From positions 124,001 to 188,000 of the forward strand of contig NZ_BLRH01000009.1 in assembly GCF_025996515.1 (NCBI RefSeq): a DNA stretch of 64,000 nt, in the 5' to 3' direction. Shown here in pieces: positions 32,669 to 41,905 of the stretch. Position 1 is the stretch's first letter. Each line of letters starts with the position of its first letter. The notes beneath the pieces were generated by a model that was not told the DNA's origin, made no database searches, and was given only the letters and a program-made list of their open reading frames with translations. The translations under genes and the position numbers were made by a program. Origin of the DNA: Rhizohabitans arisaemae. GTDB lineage: Bacteria > Actinomycetota > Actinomycetes > Streptosporangiales > Streptosporangiaceae.

Positions 32669-35600
32669 CCAGAATCGCGATTGTCGGTATGGCGTGCCGA
32701 TATCCGGACGCCTCCTCACCCCGTGAGCTGTGGGAGAACGCCGTCGCCGGACGCCGGGCCTTCCGCCGGCTCCCCGACGTTCGCATGCGGCTCGAAGACT
32801 ACTGGGACGCCGACCCGGCCGCGCCCGACCGCCTCTACAGCCGGACCGCCGCGGTCATCGAGGGCTACGAGTTCGACCGGCTCGGCTACAAGATCGCAGG
32901 CAGCACCTACCGCTCCACCGACCTGACCCACTGGCTGGCGCTCGACATGGCCGGCCGGGCGCTGGCGGACGCCGGCTTCCCGGGCGGGGAGGGCCTACCG
33001 CACGAGCGCACCGGCGTCATCGTCGGCAACAGCCTGACCGGGGAGTTCACCCGGGCCAACGTGCTCCGGCTGCGCTGGCCGTACGTACGGCGCACGCTCA
33101 CGGCGGCGCTCGCCGCGGAGGGCTGGGACGACGACCGGCTGGCCGGCTTCCTGGCGGAGCTGGAGACCGCCTACAAGAGCCCGTTCCCCGAGGTGGACGA
33201 GGACACCCTCGCCGGCGGTCTCTCCAACACGATCGCCGGGCGGATCTGCAACCACTTCGACCTGGGCGGCGGCGGCTACACCGTCGACGGCGCCTGCTCC
33301 TCCTCGCTGCTGGCGGTGGCCACCGCGGCCAAGGCGCTCTCCGACGGCGACGTCGACGTGGCCGTCGCCGGGGGCGTGGACCTGTCCATCGACCCGTTCG
33401 AGCTGGTGGGCTTCGCCAAGACCGGCGCGCTGGCCAAGGGGGACTTCCGCCTCTACGACCGGCACTCCAACGGCTTCTGGCCGGGCGAGGGCTGCGGGAT
33501 GCTCGTGCTGATGCGCGAGCAGGACGCGGCCGAGTCGGGGCGCCGCGGCTACGCGAGCGTGACCGGGTGGGGCGTGTCCTCCGACGGCAGGGGCGGCATG
33601 ACCCGGCCCGAGGTGGCCGGATACCGGCGGGCGCTGCGGCGGGCCTACGAACGGGCCGGGGTCGGCATCGACACCGTGTCGTTCTTCGAGGGCCACGGCA
33701 CCGGTACGGCGCTCGGCGACGCGACCGAGCTGGCCGCGCTGACGGCCGAGCGGACCGCGGCCGACCCCGCCGCGGCACCCGCCGCGGTCGGCTCCATCAA
33801 AGGCATGATCGGCCATGCCAAGGCCGCGGCCGGGGTGGCCGGTCTGATCAAGGCGACGATGGCGGTCCACGAGGAGGTGCTGCCGCCCACGCTCGGCTGC
33901 GTGGACCCCCACCCGGTGTTCGGCCAGGAGCCGGTGGCGCTGCGCGTGCTGCGCAAAGCCGAGCCGTGGCCCGCGGGCGCCCCGATACGGGCCGGGGTCA
34001 CCGCCATGGGCTTCGGCGGGATCAACACCCACCTGGTACTGGAGAAGACCGAGCCGCGGCGCCGTACCGGCGTCTCCAGCCGCACCCGGTCGCTGGCCGC
34101 CTCGCTCCAGGACGTGGAGCTGCTGCTCGCGGACGCCGCCTCGCCGGAGGGCCTGCGCGAGCGGCTGACCGAGCTGGCCGACTTCGTGCCGCAGCTCTCC
34201 TACGCCCAGCTGGCCGACCTCGCCGCCACCCTCCAGGGCGAGCTGCGCGACCTGCCGTACCGCGCCGCCGCCGTGGTGTCCTCGCCCGACGAGGCCGAGC
34301 AGCAGCTGCGCCGGCTGATCCAGGCACTGGACGCGGGCGAGCAGCGGGTCTTCGACGGCGGGGCCTTCCTCGGCCGCGCCGCGCGCAGGCCCAGCGTCGG
34401 ATTCCTCTTCCCCGGCCAGGGGTCGGGCCGGGGCACCAGCGGCGGCGCGCTCCGCCGCCGGCTGGCCGAGGTGGAGGAGATCTACCTCAAGGCGGCGCTG
34501 CCCACCTCGGGGGACATGGTCGCCACCCACGTCGCCCAGCCGCGCATCGCCACCGGCTCGATCGCCGGCCTGCGCGCGCTGTCCCTGCTCGGGGTGGAGG
34601 CCGACGTCGCGGTCGGCCACAGCCTGGGCGAGCTGTCGGCCCTGCACTGGGCCGGGGCGATGGACTCCGCGCGGCTGCTCCGGCTGGCCGCCGGCCGCGG
34701 CCGGGCCATGGCCGAGCACAGCGCCTCCGGCACCATGGCCGGTCTGCGGGCCACCCCCGACCAGGTGAACCGGCTCATCGCCGGCCTGTCGGTGGTGATC
34801 GCGGGATACAACGGGCCGGAGCAGACCGTCGTGGCGGGCACGGTCGAGGAGATCGAGACCATGGCGGGCCGGGCCGCGGGCGAGGGCGTGCCCTGCATGC
34901 GGCTGCCGGTCTCGCACGCCTTCCACTCCCCGCTGGTCGCCCCGGCGGCCGAGTCGTTCGGCGCGCGGCTCACCCGGGAGGAGTTCGCCCCGCTGAGCGG
35001 GCGGGTCGTCTCCACCGTCACCGGGGACGAGCTGTCGGCCACCACCGACCTCAGGGAGCTGCTGCACCGGCAGATCACCGACCCGGTGCTCTTCACCCAG
35101 GCCGTGGAGCGGGCGGCCAAGGACGTCGACCTCTTCATCGAGGTCGGCCCGGGCCATGTCCTCACCGGGCTGGTGACGGCCGCCGTCGACGTGCCCGCGG
35201 TCGCCCTCGACACCGACGACGAGTCGCTCACCGGGCTGCTGCGCACGGTGGCCGCCGGCTACGTGCTCGGCGTCCCGGTCCGGCACGAGGAGCTCTTCCA
35301 CGGCCGGCTGATCCGGCCGCTGCGGGTGGGGCAGTCCTTCAGCTTCTTCGCCAACCCCGCCGAGCAGGCACCCGCGGTGGGTCCCCAGGCCGTCGTACGA
35401 CGTGCCGCCCCCGAGGCGGAGGGGCGCGAGGACGGCCCGGCGGAGACGGCCGAGTCCACGCTGGACATGCTGCGCCGCCTGGCCGCCGCCCGCGCCGAGC
35501 TCCCGCTCGACATGGTGAGCGGCGACGCAAGACCCCTGGACGAGCTGCACCTCAGCTCGGTCACCGTGATGCACCTCATCGACCAGGCGGCCAAACGGCT

Positions 35601-38388
35601 GCGCATCCCCGCCGCCCAGGTGCCGGTGAACCTCGCCACGGCCAGCCTGTGCGAGCTGGCCACCGCCCTGGACACGCTGTCGGAGGCGACCGGCGTCGCC
35701 GACTCCTCCCCCGTCCCGGCGGTGGCCGGGGCGGCCCCGTGGGCGCGGGCGTTCGCCGTCGACCTGGACGAGATCCGGCTCCCCAAGCAGGTCGCCGCCG
35801 AGGCGGGCGGGACCTGGCGGGTGTTCGCCCCGGGCGGGGCGCCGCTCGCGGCGGCGCTGCGCGGCGCCCTGGAGAACGGGCAGGTCGGGTCCGGGGTGCT
35901 GGTGTACCTGCCGCCGGACTGCGCGGAGGAGGACCTGGAGCACGCGCTGCTCGGCGCCCAGGCGGTCCTGTCCGCGGCCCGCGGCACCCGGTTCGTGCTG
36001 GTGCAGCACGGCAGGGGCGCGGCGGGCCTGGCCAAGACGCTCTCCCTGGAGGCACCGCAGCTGCGGGTCACCGTCGCGCAGGTCCCGCCGATCCCCGAGG
36101 CGGTCGGCTGGGTGGTGGCCGAGGTGGCCGCCACCACGGGCTTCTCCGAGGTCCGGTACGACGAGGCGGGGCTACGGCGCGTGCCCACCCTGCGCGCGCT
36201 GCCGGTCCGCCCCGGCCGGGTCCAGCCGGTGCTCGACTCCTCCGACGTGTTCCTGGTGACCGGGGGCGGCAAGGGCATCACCGCCGAGTGCGCCCTGGCC
36301 GTCGCGGGGGACAGCGGCGCCAAACTGGCCGTGCTCGGCCGGTCCGACCCGGCCCGGGACCCCGAGCTCGCCGGCAACCTGCGGCGGATGGCCGAGGCCG
36401 GGGTGCGGGTGCACTACGTCCGGGCCGACACCGCCGACGCCGACCGGGTGCGCGCGGCGGTCGCCGAGGTCGAGGAGACGCTCGGCCCGGTCACCGCGGT
36501 GCTGCACGGCGCCGGGCGCAACGAGCCGGCGGGGCTCGCCACGCTGGACATGGCCGCGTTCCGCCGTACCTTCGCCCCGAAGGTCGACGGGATGCGCAAC
36601 GTGCTCGCGGCGATCGAACCCGGCCGGCTGCGGCTGCTGGTGTCGTTCGGCAGCATCATCGGCCGGGCCGGCCTGCACGGCGAGGCCCACTACGCCACCG
36701 CCAACGAGTGGCTGGCCGACCTCACCGAGCAGACGGCGGCCCGGCACCCGGACTGCCGGACCGTCTGCATGGAGTGGTCGGTCTGGTCCGAGGTCGGCAT
36801 GGGCGAGCGGCTGTCGGTCGTCGACGGCCTGACCCGCCGGGGCATCGTCCCGATCGCCCCCGAGCAGGGCGTGGAACTGCTGCGGCGGCTGGTCGCCGAC
36901 CCCGGCGTCCCGGCCGTCGTGGTGATCAGCGGCCGGACCGAGGGAATCGGCACGGTCCGCCGGGACCTGCCGGACCTGCCGCTGCTGCGCTTCGTCGGCA
37001 AGCCGCTCGTCCGCTACCACGGGGTGGAACTCGTCACCGAGGTGGAACTGGGCTCGGGCACCGACCTCTACCTCGCCGACCACCTGCTCGACGGCAACCT
37101 GCTGTTCCCCGCCGTCTTCGGCATGGAGGCGATGGCGCAGACGGCCGCGGCGCTCACCGGGCGGGACGCGACGCCGGTGATCGAGCAGGCGGAGTTCGTC
37201 CGGCCGATCATCGTGTCGCCGGACGGAAGCAGCACGATCAGAATCGCCGCGACGGTCGTGGACGACGACACCGTGGCCGTGTCGATCAGGAGTGCGGAGA
37301 CCGGCTTCGACGTGGAGCACTTCCGCGCCCGGCTGGTGTACGGGCTCGGGCCGGCTCCGGCCGGGCCGCCGGACCAGACCGCGCCGGGGCTGCCCGGCGT
37401 GCCGCTCGACCCGGCCACCGCGATGTACGGCGACGTCCTCTTCCAGGGGCCGCGCTTCCATCGGCTCCGCCGGTACCATCGCGCCGCCGCCCGGCACGTC
37501 GACGCCGACGTGGCGGCGGTGGCGGACGGCGACTGGTTCGCCGGGTTCCTCCCCGGTGAGCTGCGGCTCGGCGACCCCGGCCTGCGGGACGCGCTCATGC
37601 ACGGCAACCAGGTGTGCGTCCCCGACGCGACCCTGCTGCCCACCGGGATCGAGCGGATCCACCCCGGCGGCCCCGACCTGGCGCGAGCCGGGGAGCTGCG
37701 CTACTGCGCGGTCGAACGGGAACACCACGGCGACACCTACGTCTACGACATCGCCGTCCGTACGGCCGGCGGCGAGGTCGTGGAGCGCTGGGAAGGGCTG
37801 CGCCTCCAGGCGGTGCGCAAGAAGGACGGCCGCGGCCCGTGGGCCGCGCCGCTGCTCGGCTCCTACCTCGAACGGACGCTGGAAGACCTGGTCGGCACCC
37901 GCGTCGCCGTCGCGGTGGAGCCGGACGAGGCGGCGCCGGCCGCCCTCGCCGCCGGGCGGGCACTCGGCCGCCCCGTCCGCCTCGCCCACGTCGGAGACGG
38001 TGAGCACGCCGTCGAGGACGGCCGTACCGTCGCCGTCGCCCACGGAGCCGGGACGACCCTCTGCGCCGTCGGCGAAGGGCCGCTGGCCTGCGCCGTCGAA
38101 CCGGTGACCGCCCGCCCGGCCGAGGCGGCGCACGCCCCGCTCACCGAGGAGACCGCCGCGCTCACCCGCGAGGCGCCGGAGACCGCGGACACCCGGGTAC
38201 GGGCCGCGCTCACCTGCCTGCGCCGGGCCGGGGCCGCCGGCGGCGACGTCCGGATCGACGGCGTGCGGGACGCGTGGGCGGTGTTCGCCTCCGGCGGCCT
38301 GCGGGTCGCGACCCTCGTCACGACCCTGCACGGCGTCCCGGATCCCATCGTGTTCGCAGTTCTCACCACAGGCGGTGACCGGTCATGA
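32665..38388 (+). CDS. Enediyne polyketide synthase (PKSE)
   Basis: A 1907-residue iterative PKS with the enediyne order KS-AT-ACP-KR-DH-(PPTase). KS about 1-460: Cys211 in VDGACSSSL, His344 in EGHGTGT, His384 in MIGHAKAAAG. AT about 575-870: Ser653 in GHSLGE, HAFHSPL at 751-757. ACP about 940-1000: DELHLSSVTVMHLI with Ser964/965. KR about 1190-1420: TGGGKGITAECA, Tyr1343 in HYATANEW. DH about 1440-1720: His1473 in ADHLLDGNLLFPAVFG and Asp1642 in LRDALMHG. The last 150 residues match the usual PPTase position, but the Mg-binding Asp is Ala (LACAVEPV) and the W-x-x-x-E-C-L-R-K-A-G region reads RAALTCLRRAG. It makes the linear polyene from malonyl-CoA. The start overlaps UnbU and the stop overlaps the thioesterase (ATGA both times). 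Confidence 0.95.
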   Translation: MTRIAIVGMACRYPDASSPRELWENAVAGRRAFRRLPDVRMRLEDYWDADPAAPDRLYSRTAAVIEGYEFDRLGYKIAGSTYRSTDLTHWLALDMAGRALADAGFPGGEGLPHERTGVIVGNSLTGEFTRANVLRLRWPYVRRTLTAALAAEGWDDDRLAGFLAELETAYKSPFPEVDEDTLAGGLSNTIAGRICNHFDLGGGGYTVDGACSSSLLAVATAAKALSDGDVDVAVAGGVDLSIDPFELVGFAKTGALAKGDFRLYDRHSNGFWPGEGCGMLVLMREQDAAESGRRGYASVTGWGVSSDGRGGMTRPEVAGYRRALRRAYERAGVGIDTVSFFEGHGTGTALGDATELAALTAERTAADPAAAPAAVGSIKGMIGHAKAAAGVAGLIKATMAVHEEVLPPTLGCVDPHPVFGQEPVALRVLRKAEPWPAGAPIRAGVTAMGFGGINTHLVLEKTEPRRRTGVSSRTRSLAASLQDVELLLADAASPEGLRERLTELADFVPQLSYAQLADLAATLQGELRDLPYRAAAVVSSPDEAEQQLRRLIQALDAGEQRVFDGGAFLGRAARRPSVGFLFPGQGSGRGTSGGALRRRLAEVEEIYLKAALPTSGDMVATHVAQPRIATGSIAGLRALSLLGVEADVAVGHSLGELSALHWAGAMDSARLLRLAAGRGRAMAEHSASGTMAGLRATPDQVNRLIAGLSVVIAGYNGPEQTVVAGTVEEIETMAGRAAGEGVPCMRLPVSHAFHSPLVAPAAESFGARLTREEFAPLSGRVVSTVTGDELSATTDLRELLHRQITDPVLFTQAVERAAKDVDLFIEVGPGHVLTGLVTAAVDVPAVALDTDDESLTGLLRTVAAGYVLGVPVRHEELFHGRLIRPLRVGQSFSFFANPAEQAPAVGPQAVVRRAAPEAEGREDGPAETAESTLDMLRRLAAARAELPLDMVSGDARPLDELHLSSVTVMHLIDQAAKRLRIPAAQVPVNLATASLCELATALDTLSEATGVADSSPVPAVAGAAPWARAFAVDLDEIRLPKQVAAEAGGTWRVFAPGGAPLAAALRGALENGQVGSGVLVYLPPDCAEEDLEHALLGAQAVLSAARGTRFVLVQHGRGAAGLAKTLSLEAPQLRVTVAQVPPIPEAVGWVVAEVAATTGFSEVRYDEAGLRRVPTLRALPVRPGRVQPVLDSSDVFLVTGGGKGITAECALAVAGDSGAKLAVLGRSDPARDPELAGNLRRMAEAGVRVHYVRADTADADRVRAAVAEVEETLGPVTAVLHGAGRNEPAGLATLDMAAFRRTFAPKVDGMRNVLAAIEPGRLRLLVSFGSIIGRAGLHGEAHYATANEWLADLTEQTAARHPDCRTVCMEWSVWSEVGMGERLSVVDGLTRRGIVPIAPEQGVELLRRLVADPGVPAVVVISGRTEGIGTVRRDLPDLPLLRFVGKPLVRYHGVELVTEVELGSGTDLYLADHLLDGNLLFPAVFGMEAMAQTAAALTGRDATPVIEQAEFVRPIIVSPDGSSTIRIAATVVDDDTVAVSIRSAETGFDVEHFRARLVYGLGPAPAGPPDQTAPGLPGVPLDPATAMYGDVLFQGPRFHRLRRYHRAAARHVDADVAAVADGDWFAGFLPGELRLGDPGLRDALMHGNQVCVPDATLLPTGIERIHPGGPDLARAGELRYCAVEREHHGDTYVYDIAVRTAGGEVVERWEGLRLQAVRKKDGRGPWAAPLLGSYLERTLEDLVGTRVAVAVEPDEAAPAALAAGRALGRPVRLAHVGDGEHAVEDGRTVAVAHGAGTTLCAVGEGPLACAVEPVTARPAEAAHAPLTEETAALTREAPETADTRVRAALTCLRRAGAAGGDVRIDGVRDAWAVFASGGLRVATLVTTLHGVPDPIVFAVLTTGGDRS

Positions 38389-38813
38389 AGAAATACTTCG
38401 AGTACACCCACACCGTTGGCTTCGAGGAGACCAACATCGTGGGCAACGTCTACTACGTCAACTACCTGCGCTGGCAGGGACGCTGCCGGGAGCTCTTCCT
38501 CAAGCAGGCCGCGCCGGAGGTCCTGCGCGACCTGCAGGACGACCTGAAGCTGTTCACCCTCAAGGTCGACTGCGAGTTCTTCGCCGAGATCACCGCCTTC
38601 GACGAGCTGTCGATCCGGATGCACCTGGTCGAGCTGGCCCAGACCCAGGTCGAGTTCACCTTCGACTACGTCCGGCTCGACCCGGGCGGCGGCGAGACGC
38701 TCGTCGCCCGCGGCCGGCAGCGGGTGGCCTGCATGCGCGGGCCGAACACCCGCACCATCCCCTCCCGGGTGCCCGATTCGCTGGTCCAGGCACTCGAGCC
38801 CTACGCGGCCTGA
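38385..38813 (+). CDS. Hot-dog thioesterase of enediyne PKS (TEBC/E10 type)
   Basis: A 142-residue 4-hydroxybenzoyl-CoA-thioesterase-like hot-dog protein. EETNIVGNVYYVNYLRWQGRCRELFL is the family signature that, in CalE7/SgcE10, contains the catalytic Asn, Tyr and Arg in place of the usual acidic residue. It releases the polyene from the PKSE ACP. The ATGA overlap with the PKSE stop places it as the last part of the minimal five-gene cassette. Confidence 0.95.
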   Translation: MKKYFEYTHTVGFEETNIVGNVYYVNYLRWQGRCRELFLKQAAPEVLRDLQDDLKLFTLKVDCEFFAEITAFDELSIRMHLVELAQTQVEFTFDYVRLDPGGGETLVARGRQRVACMRGPNTRTIPSRVPDSLVQALEPYAA

Positions 38814-38833
38814 TGGCACCCCAGGAGGCCGGC

Positions 38834-39367
38834 GTGAGTATCGACCAATCCATCTCCTCCCGCGACGTCGACGTGAAAGCGTTGCGCCAGGCGCTGGGCA
38901 CGTTCTCCACCGGGGTCACGGTCGTGACCACGGCGACGCCCCCGCACGCCATGACGGCCAACTCCTTCACCTCCGTCTCGCTCGACCCGCCGCTGGTGCT
39001 GATCTGCGTCCGGCGGGACGCGATCATGCACGGCTGCCTCTCCATGACCGGCCACTTCGGCGTCTCGGTGCTCTCCGCCGACCAGGAGGGCGAGGCCAAG
39101 CACTTCGCCAACCGCTGGCGGACCCTCGGCGCCGCGCAGTTCGAGGAGGGCGCCTGGCGGCCGGGCGAGGCGACCGGTGTGCCGCTGCTGGAGAACGCCG
39201 CCGCGTGGTTCGAATGCGAGCTGTGGCGCTCCTACGACGGCGGAGACCACACCGTCTTCATCGGCAAGGTGCTCTCGGTGCACCGGCGGCCCGACGCCGA
39301 CCCCCTGCTGTTCTGCCAGGGACGGTTCCGGCGGATCGCCCCCCAGCCCAGCGAGGTGGCCGGATGA
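38834..39367 (+). CDS. Flavin reductase (E6-type)
   Basis: A 177-residue FMN-binding split-barrel reductase: ALGTFSTGVTVVTTATPPHAMTANSFTSVSLDPPLVLICV is the family signature, with the later GHFGVSVLSADQ and GDHTVFIGKVLSV. It supplies reduced flavin, as SgcE6 does for its monooxygenase partner in C-1027; the class D monooxygenase at 22663 is the evident partner here. GTG 38834 follows CCAGGAGG with five bases; ATG 38813, overlapping the thioesterase stop, would add seven residues. Its stop overlaps the P450 start (ATGA). Confidence 0.88.
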   Translation: MSIDQSISSRDVDVKALRQALGTFSTGVTVVTTATPPHAMTANSFTSVSLDPPLVLICVRRDAIMHGCLSMTGHFGVSVLSADQEGEAKHFANRWRTLGAAQFEEGAWRPGEATGVPLLENAAAWFECELWRSYDGGDHTVFIGKVLSVHRRPDADPLLFCQGRFRRIAPQPSEVAG

Positions 39368-40755
39368 AACCGACCGCCAAGGCCGCCCCGCCCGGCCCCC
39401 CGATCTCGGCCACGTTCGGCCTGTACCGGCAGCTGGTGACCGACCGGCTGGGCATGCTGACCTCGGCCGCCGACCGGTACGGCGACGCCGTGCGCATCAC
39501 CGTCGGACCGCAGACCCTCTACTACTTCAACCACCCCGACCACGCCAAGCACGTCCTGGCCGACCACAGCGGCAACTACCACAAGGGGATCGGCCTGACC
39601 GAAGCCCGCCGCGCCATCGGCGACGGTCTGCTGACCAGCGAGGGCGAGCTGTGGCGCAAGCAGCGCAAGATGATCCAGCCGGTCTTCCAGAACCGCCGGC
39701 TCGCCGTGCACGCCCAGGCGATCGCCGAGGAGGCGGCGCACCTGGTCACCCGGCTCCGCGCGCACGAGGGCGGCCGGCCGATCGACCTCTCCGCGGAGAT
39801 GACCGGCCTCACCCTCGGTGTGCTGGGGCGCACCATCCTCGACGCCGACCTGGGCTCGGTCGGGCTCATCGGGCACGCCTTCGAGGCGGTGCAGGATCAG
39901 GCCATGTTCGACATGGTCACGCTCAGCAAGGTGCCGCGGTGGCTCTCGCTCCCCAAGGAGCGGCGCTTCCGCCGGGCCCTGCGCGAACTCCACCGGGTCG
40001 CGGACGGGCTGGTCGCCGCGCGGCGGGCCGACCCGCGCCCGGACGGGGACGACGTGATCTCCCGGCTGATCGCCTCGACCGCGGACGACCCCGACCGGCG
40101 GGCCGTCCGCCGCCGGATGCGCGAGGAGCTCATCACCCTGCTGCTCGCCGGGCATGAGACGACCGCCAGCACGCTGTCGTGGGCCTTCCTCCTCATCGAC
40201 CGGCATCCGGAGGTACGCGAGCGGCTCCGGGCGGAGGCCGCCGAGGTGCTCGGCGACCGGCCGCCGACCTACGAGGACCTGCACCGGCTCCGCTACACCG
40301 CGATGGTGGTGGAGGAGGTCATGCGGCTCTACCCGCCGGTCTGGGCGCTCACCCGCAAGGCCGTGGCCGCCGACGAGGTGGGCGGGTACCCGGTCGCGGC
40401 CGGCACCGAAATCATGATCAGCCCCTACACGCTCCACCGGCATCCGGAGTTCTGGGAGGCGCCCGAGCGGTTCGACCCCGAACGGTTCGACCCCGCCCGT
40501 CCCGCGGACCGGCCCCGGTACGCCTACATCCCGTTCGGCGCCGGGCCCCGGTTCTGCGTCGGCAACCACCTGGGGATGATGGAGGCCGTCTTCGTCATCG
40601 CCACGGTCGTGCGGGAGCTCCGCCTGTCCGCCCGGCCCGGCTTCAACCCCTTCCCCGAGGCCATGCTGGCGCTGCGGATCCGGGGCGGGTTCCCCGTGAC
40701 CGTGAGCTCGGTGGACGCCCTGCCGCGGGGTCCGATGCCGGCGCGACGTCGTTGA
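39364..40755 (+). CDS. Cytochrome P450 (E7-type)
   Basis: A 463-residue P450. It has the I-helix oxygen motif LLAGHETTAS (about 257-266), the ExxR in VVEEVMRLYPP, and the haem loop FGAGPRFCVGNHLG with Cys398. The sequence style (CYP102/CYP4-like, MIQPVFQNRRL) fits the E7-type P450 that follows the E10/E6 genes in 9-membered enediyne clusters. It probably oxidises the core. It overlaps the reductase stop (ATGA), and a terminator follows, ending the long plus-strand operon. No N-terminal membrane anchor is seen. Confidence 0.9.
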   Translation: MKPTAKAAPPGPPISATFGLYRQLVTDRLGMLTSAADRYGDAVRITVGPQTLYYFNHPDHAKHVLADHSGNYHKGIGLTEARRAIGDGLLTSEGELWRKQRKMIQPVFQNRRLAVHAQAIAEEAAHLVTRLRAHEGGRPIDLSAEMTGLTLGVLGRTILDADLGSVGLIGHAFEAVQDQAMFDMVTLSKVPRWLSLPKERRFRRALRELHRVADGLVAARRADPRPDGDDVISRLIASTADDPDRRAVRRRMREELITLLLAGHETTASTLSWAFLLIDRHPEVRERLRAEAAEVLGDRPPTYEDLHRLRYTAMVVEEVMRLYPPVWALTRKAVAADEVGGYPVAAGTEIMISPYTLHRHPEFWEAPERFDPERFDPARPADRPRYAYIPFGAGPRFCVGNHLGMMEAVFVIATVVRELRLSARPGFNPFPEAMLALRIRGGFPVTVSSVDALPRGPMPARRR

Positions 40756-40765
40756 AGGCGTGAAA

Positions 40766-40796
40766 AAGCCTCACGTGGTCCGGCCACGTGAGGCTT
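40766..40796. terminator. Bidirectional terminator hairpin
   Basis: A perfect 13-bp stem AAGCCTCACGTGG / CCACGTGAGGCTT with a 5-base loop and flanking A/T runs on both sides separates the convergent P450 and AraC genes. Confidence 0.85.
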
Positions 40797-40803
40797 CTTC
40801 GTG

Positions 40804-41541
40804 TTATCGCACCAGGTCGCGGAGGGCGAGCAGGGACGGCGCGTCCAGCGGCTTCATCGGCCGCAGCCGGACGTCGAGCCGCGCCTTCGCCGCCTCGCCG
40901 TTGATGACGATCGGGCCGCTGTGCCCGACGAACAACGCCGTGTCCCCGCCCGGGGGGTGGTCGAACGCGTCCTCGCGCCCGTCCACGACGGATTGGGTCA
41001 GCACGTGCCAGCTTCCCTCGGGCACGTCCTCCAGGACGAAGGATCCGGGCTTGTTCAGGACCGTGTATCTGACCGGCCATCCCTCCAGGATCCGGTTCGG
41101 GAACAGTCCCACGAAGACCGGACGCCCCCCGAGGGGAGAGGCGACCTCCCCCTCGATCCGGGCGGATTCGAGTCCCTTGAGGTCCCGGCGGTACCCGATC
41201 AGCTCGCGCGGCACGACGCTGCGCAGCTCCCGGTACATGCTCGGGGCCGTGCCCACGCTGCTGGTGAAGCGCGAGCTGAAGGTGCCGACGCTGGAGTAGC
41301 CGACCATGTGGCTGATCTCGGTGACGGTGGATGAGGTGGTGACCAGCAGCCGTTTGGCCTCCTGGATTCGCAGCGCGGACAGGAAGCGGCCGGGCGAGAG
41401 CCCGGTGACGCGCTGGAAGACCCGGGAGAAGTGGAACTTGCTGAACATCGCCGTGCTGGCCATGTCGTCAATCGTGAGCGGCTTGTCGAGATGCTCGTGC
41501 ATGCTCAGGATCGCGCATAGAACGGATCTTTCGATAACCAT
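40804..41541 (-). CDS. AraC-family transcriptional regulator
   Basis: A 245-residue regulator with the AraC DNA-binding domain at the N-terminus (about 5-105): DKPLTIDDMASTAMFSKFHFSRVFQRVTGLSPGRFLSALRIQEAKRLL and the second helix-turn-helix VTEISHMVGYSSVGTFSSRFTSSVGTAPSMYR. The remaining 140 residues form a putative ligand region, reversed in order from classic AraC. GGGAG lies before ATG 41541. It is divergent from the DUF5987-like/GMC genes, so control of that promoter is plausible. Confidence 0.85.
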   Translation of the reverse strand: MVIERSVLCAILSMHEHLDKPLTIDDMASTAMFSKFHFSRVFQRVTGLSPGRFLSALRIQEAKRLLVTTSSTVTEISHMVGYSSVGTFSSRFTSSVGTAPSMYRELRSVVPRELIGYRRDLKGLESARIEGEVASPLGGRPVFVGLFPNRILEGWPVRYTVLNKPGSFVLEDVPEGSWHVLTQSVVDGREDAFDHPPGGDTALFVGHSGPIVINGEAAKARLDVRLRPMKPLDAPSLLALRDLVR

Positions 41542-41905
41542 CGCTGCTCCCGAGTTTCGGGGAAGGCAAAGGCGGGGCGCGTGACAGCGAAGACTTCTTA
41601 TTCCGAAGCCGCGACCATGACTTTGTCACTTATTTCGCCAGCGTAACCGCGGCCCGGTAGGCCCGATAGGGCTCAAACCGTTTTCTCGGGTGGCCCCGGA
41701 CAAGGATAGTGAGGAGGAATAGGGGTTGTAGGGGGTCCCTCTCGGCCGCGATATACGAGGTCCGAGCCGCCTGCAACCACAAGCACCAGGCCCGATACAG
41801 AGAGTAATACATTTCCTGGGGAAAGCAACAGAAAAGATGCGGCTCCCGTTACATAAATTAGACGATAAGCCGGACCGAAGACGACCCATTAGATGAGGAA
41901 TCTCT
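41542..41905. promoter_or_regulatory. Divergent control region (364 bp)
   Basis: An A/T-richer stretch between the AraC gene and the DUF5987-like gene with no good coding frame. It contains a strong copy of the cluster motif (41825-41841), followed 23 bases later by GATAAG, a possible -10. GAGG at about 41893 serves the downstream start. Confidence 0.5.
41825..41841 (+). promoter_or_regulatory. Cluster motif copy 10
   Basis: GCAAC-AGAA-AAGATGCG, identical to the 6483 copy in all 13 fixed positions, 65 bp before ATG 41906. GATAAG lies at 41864-41869. Confidence 0.55.
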
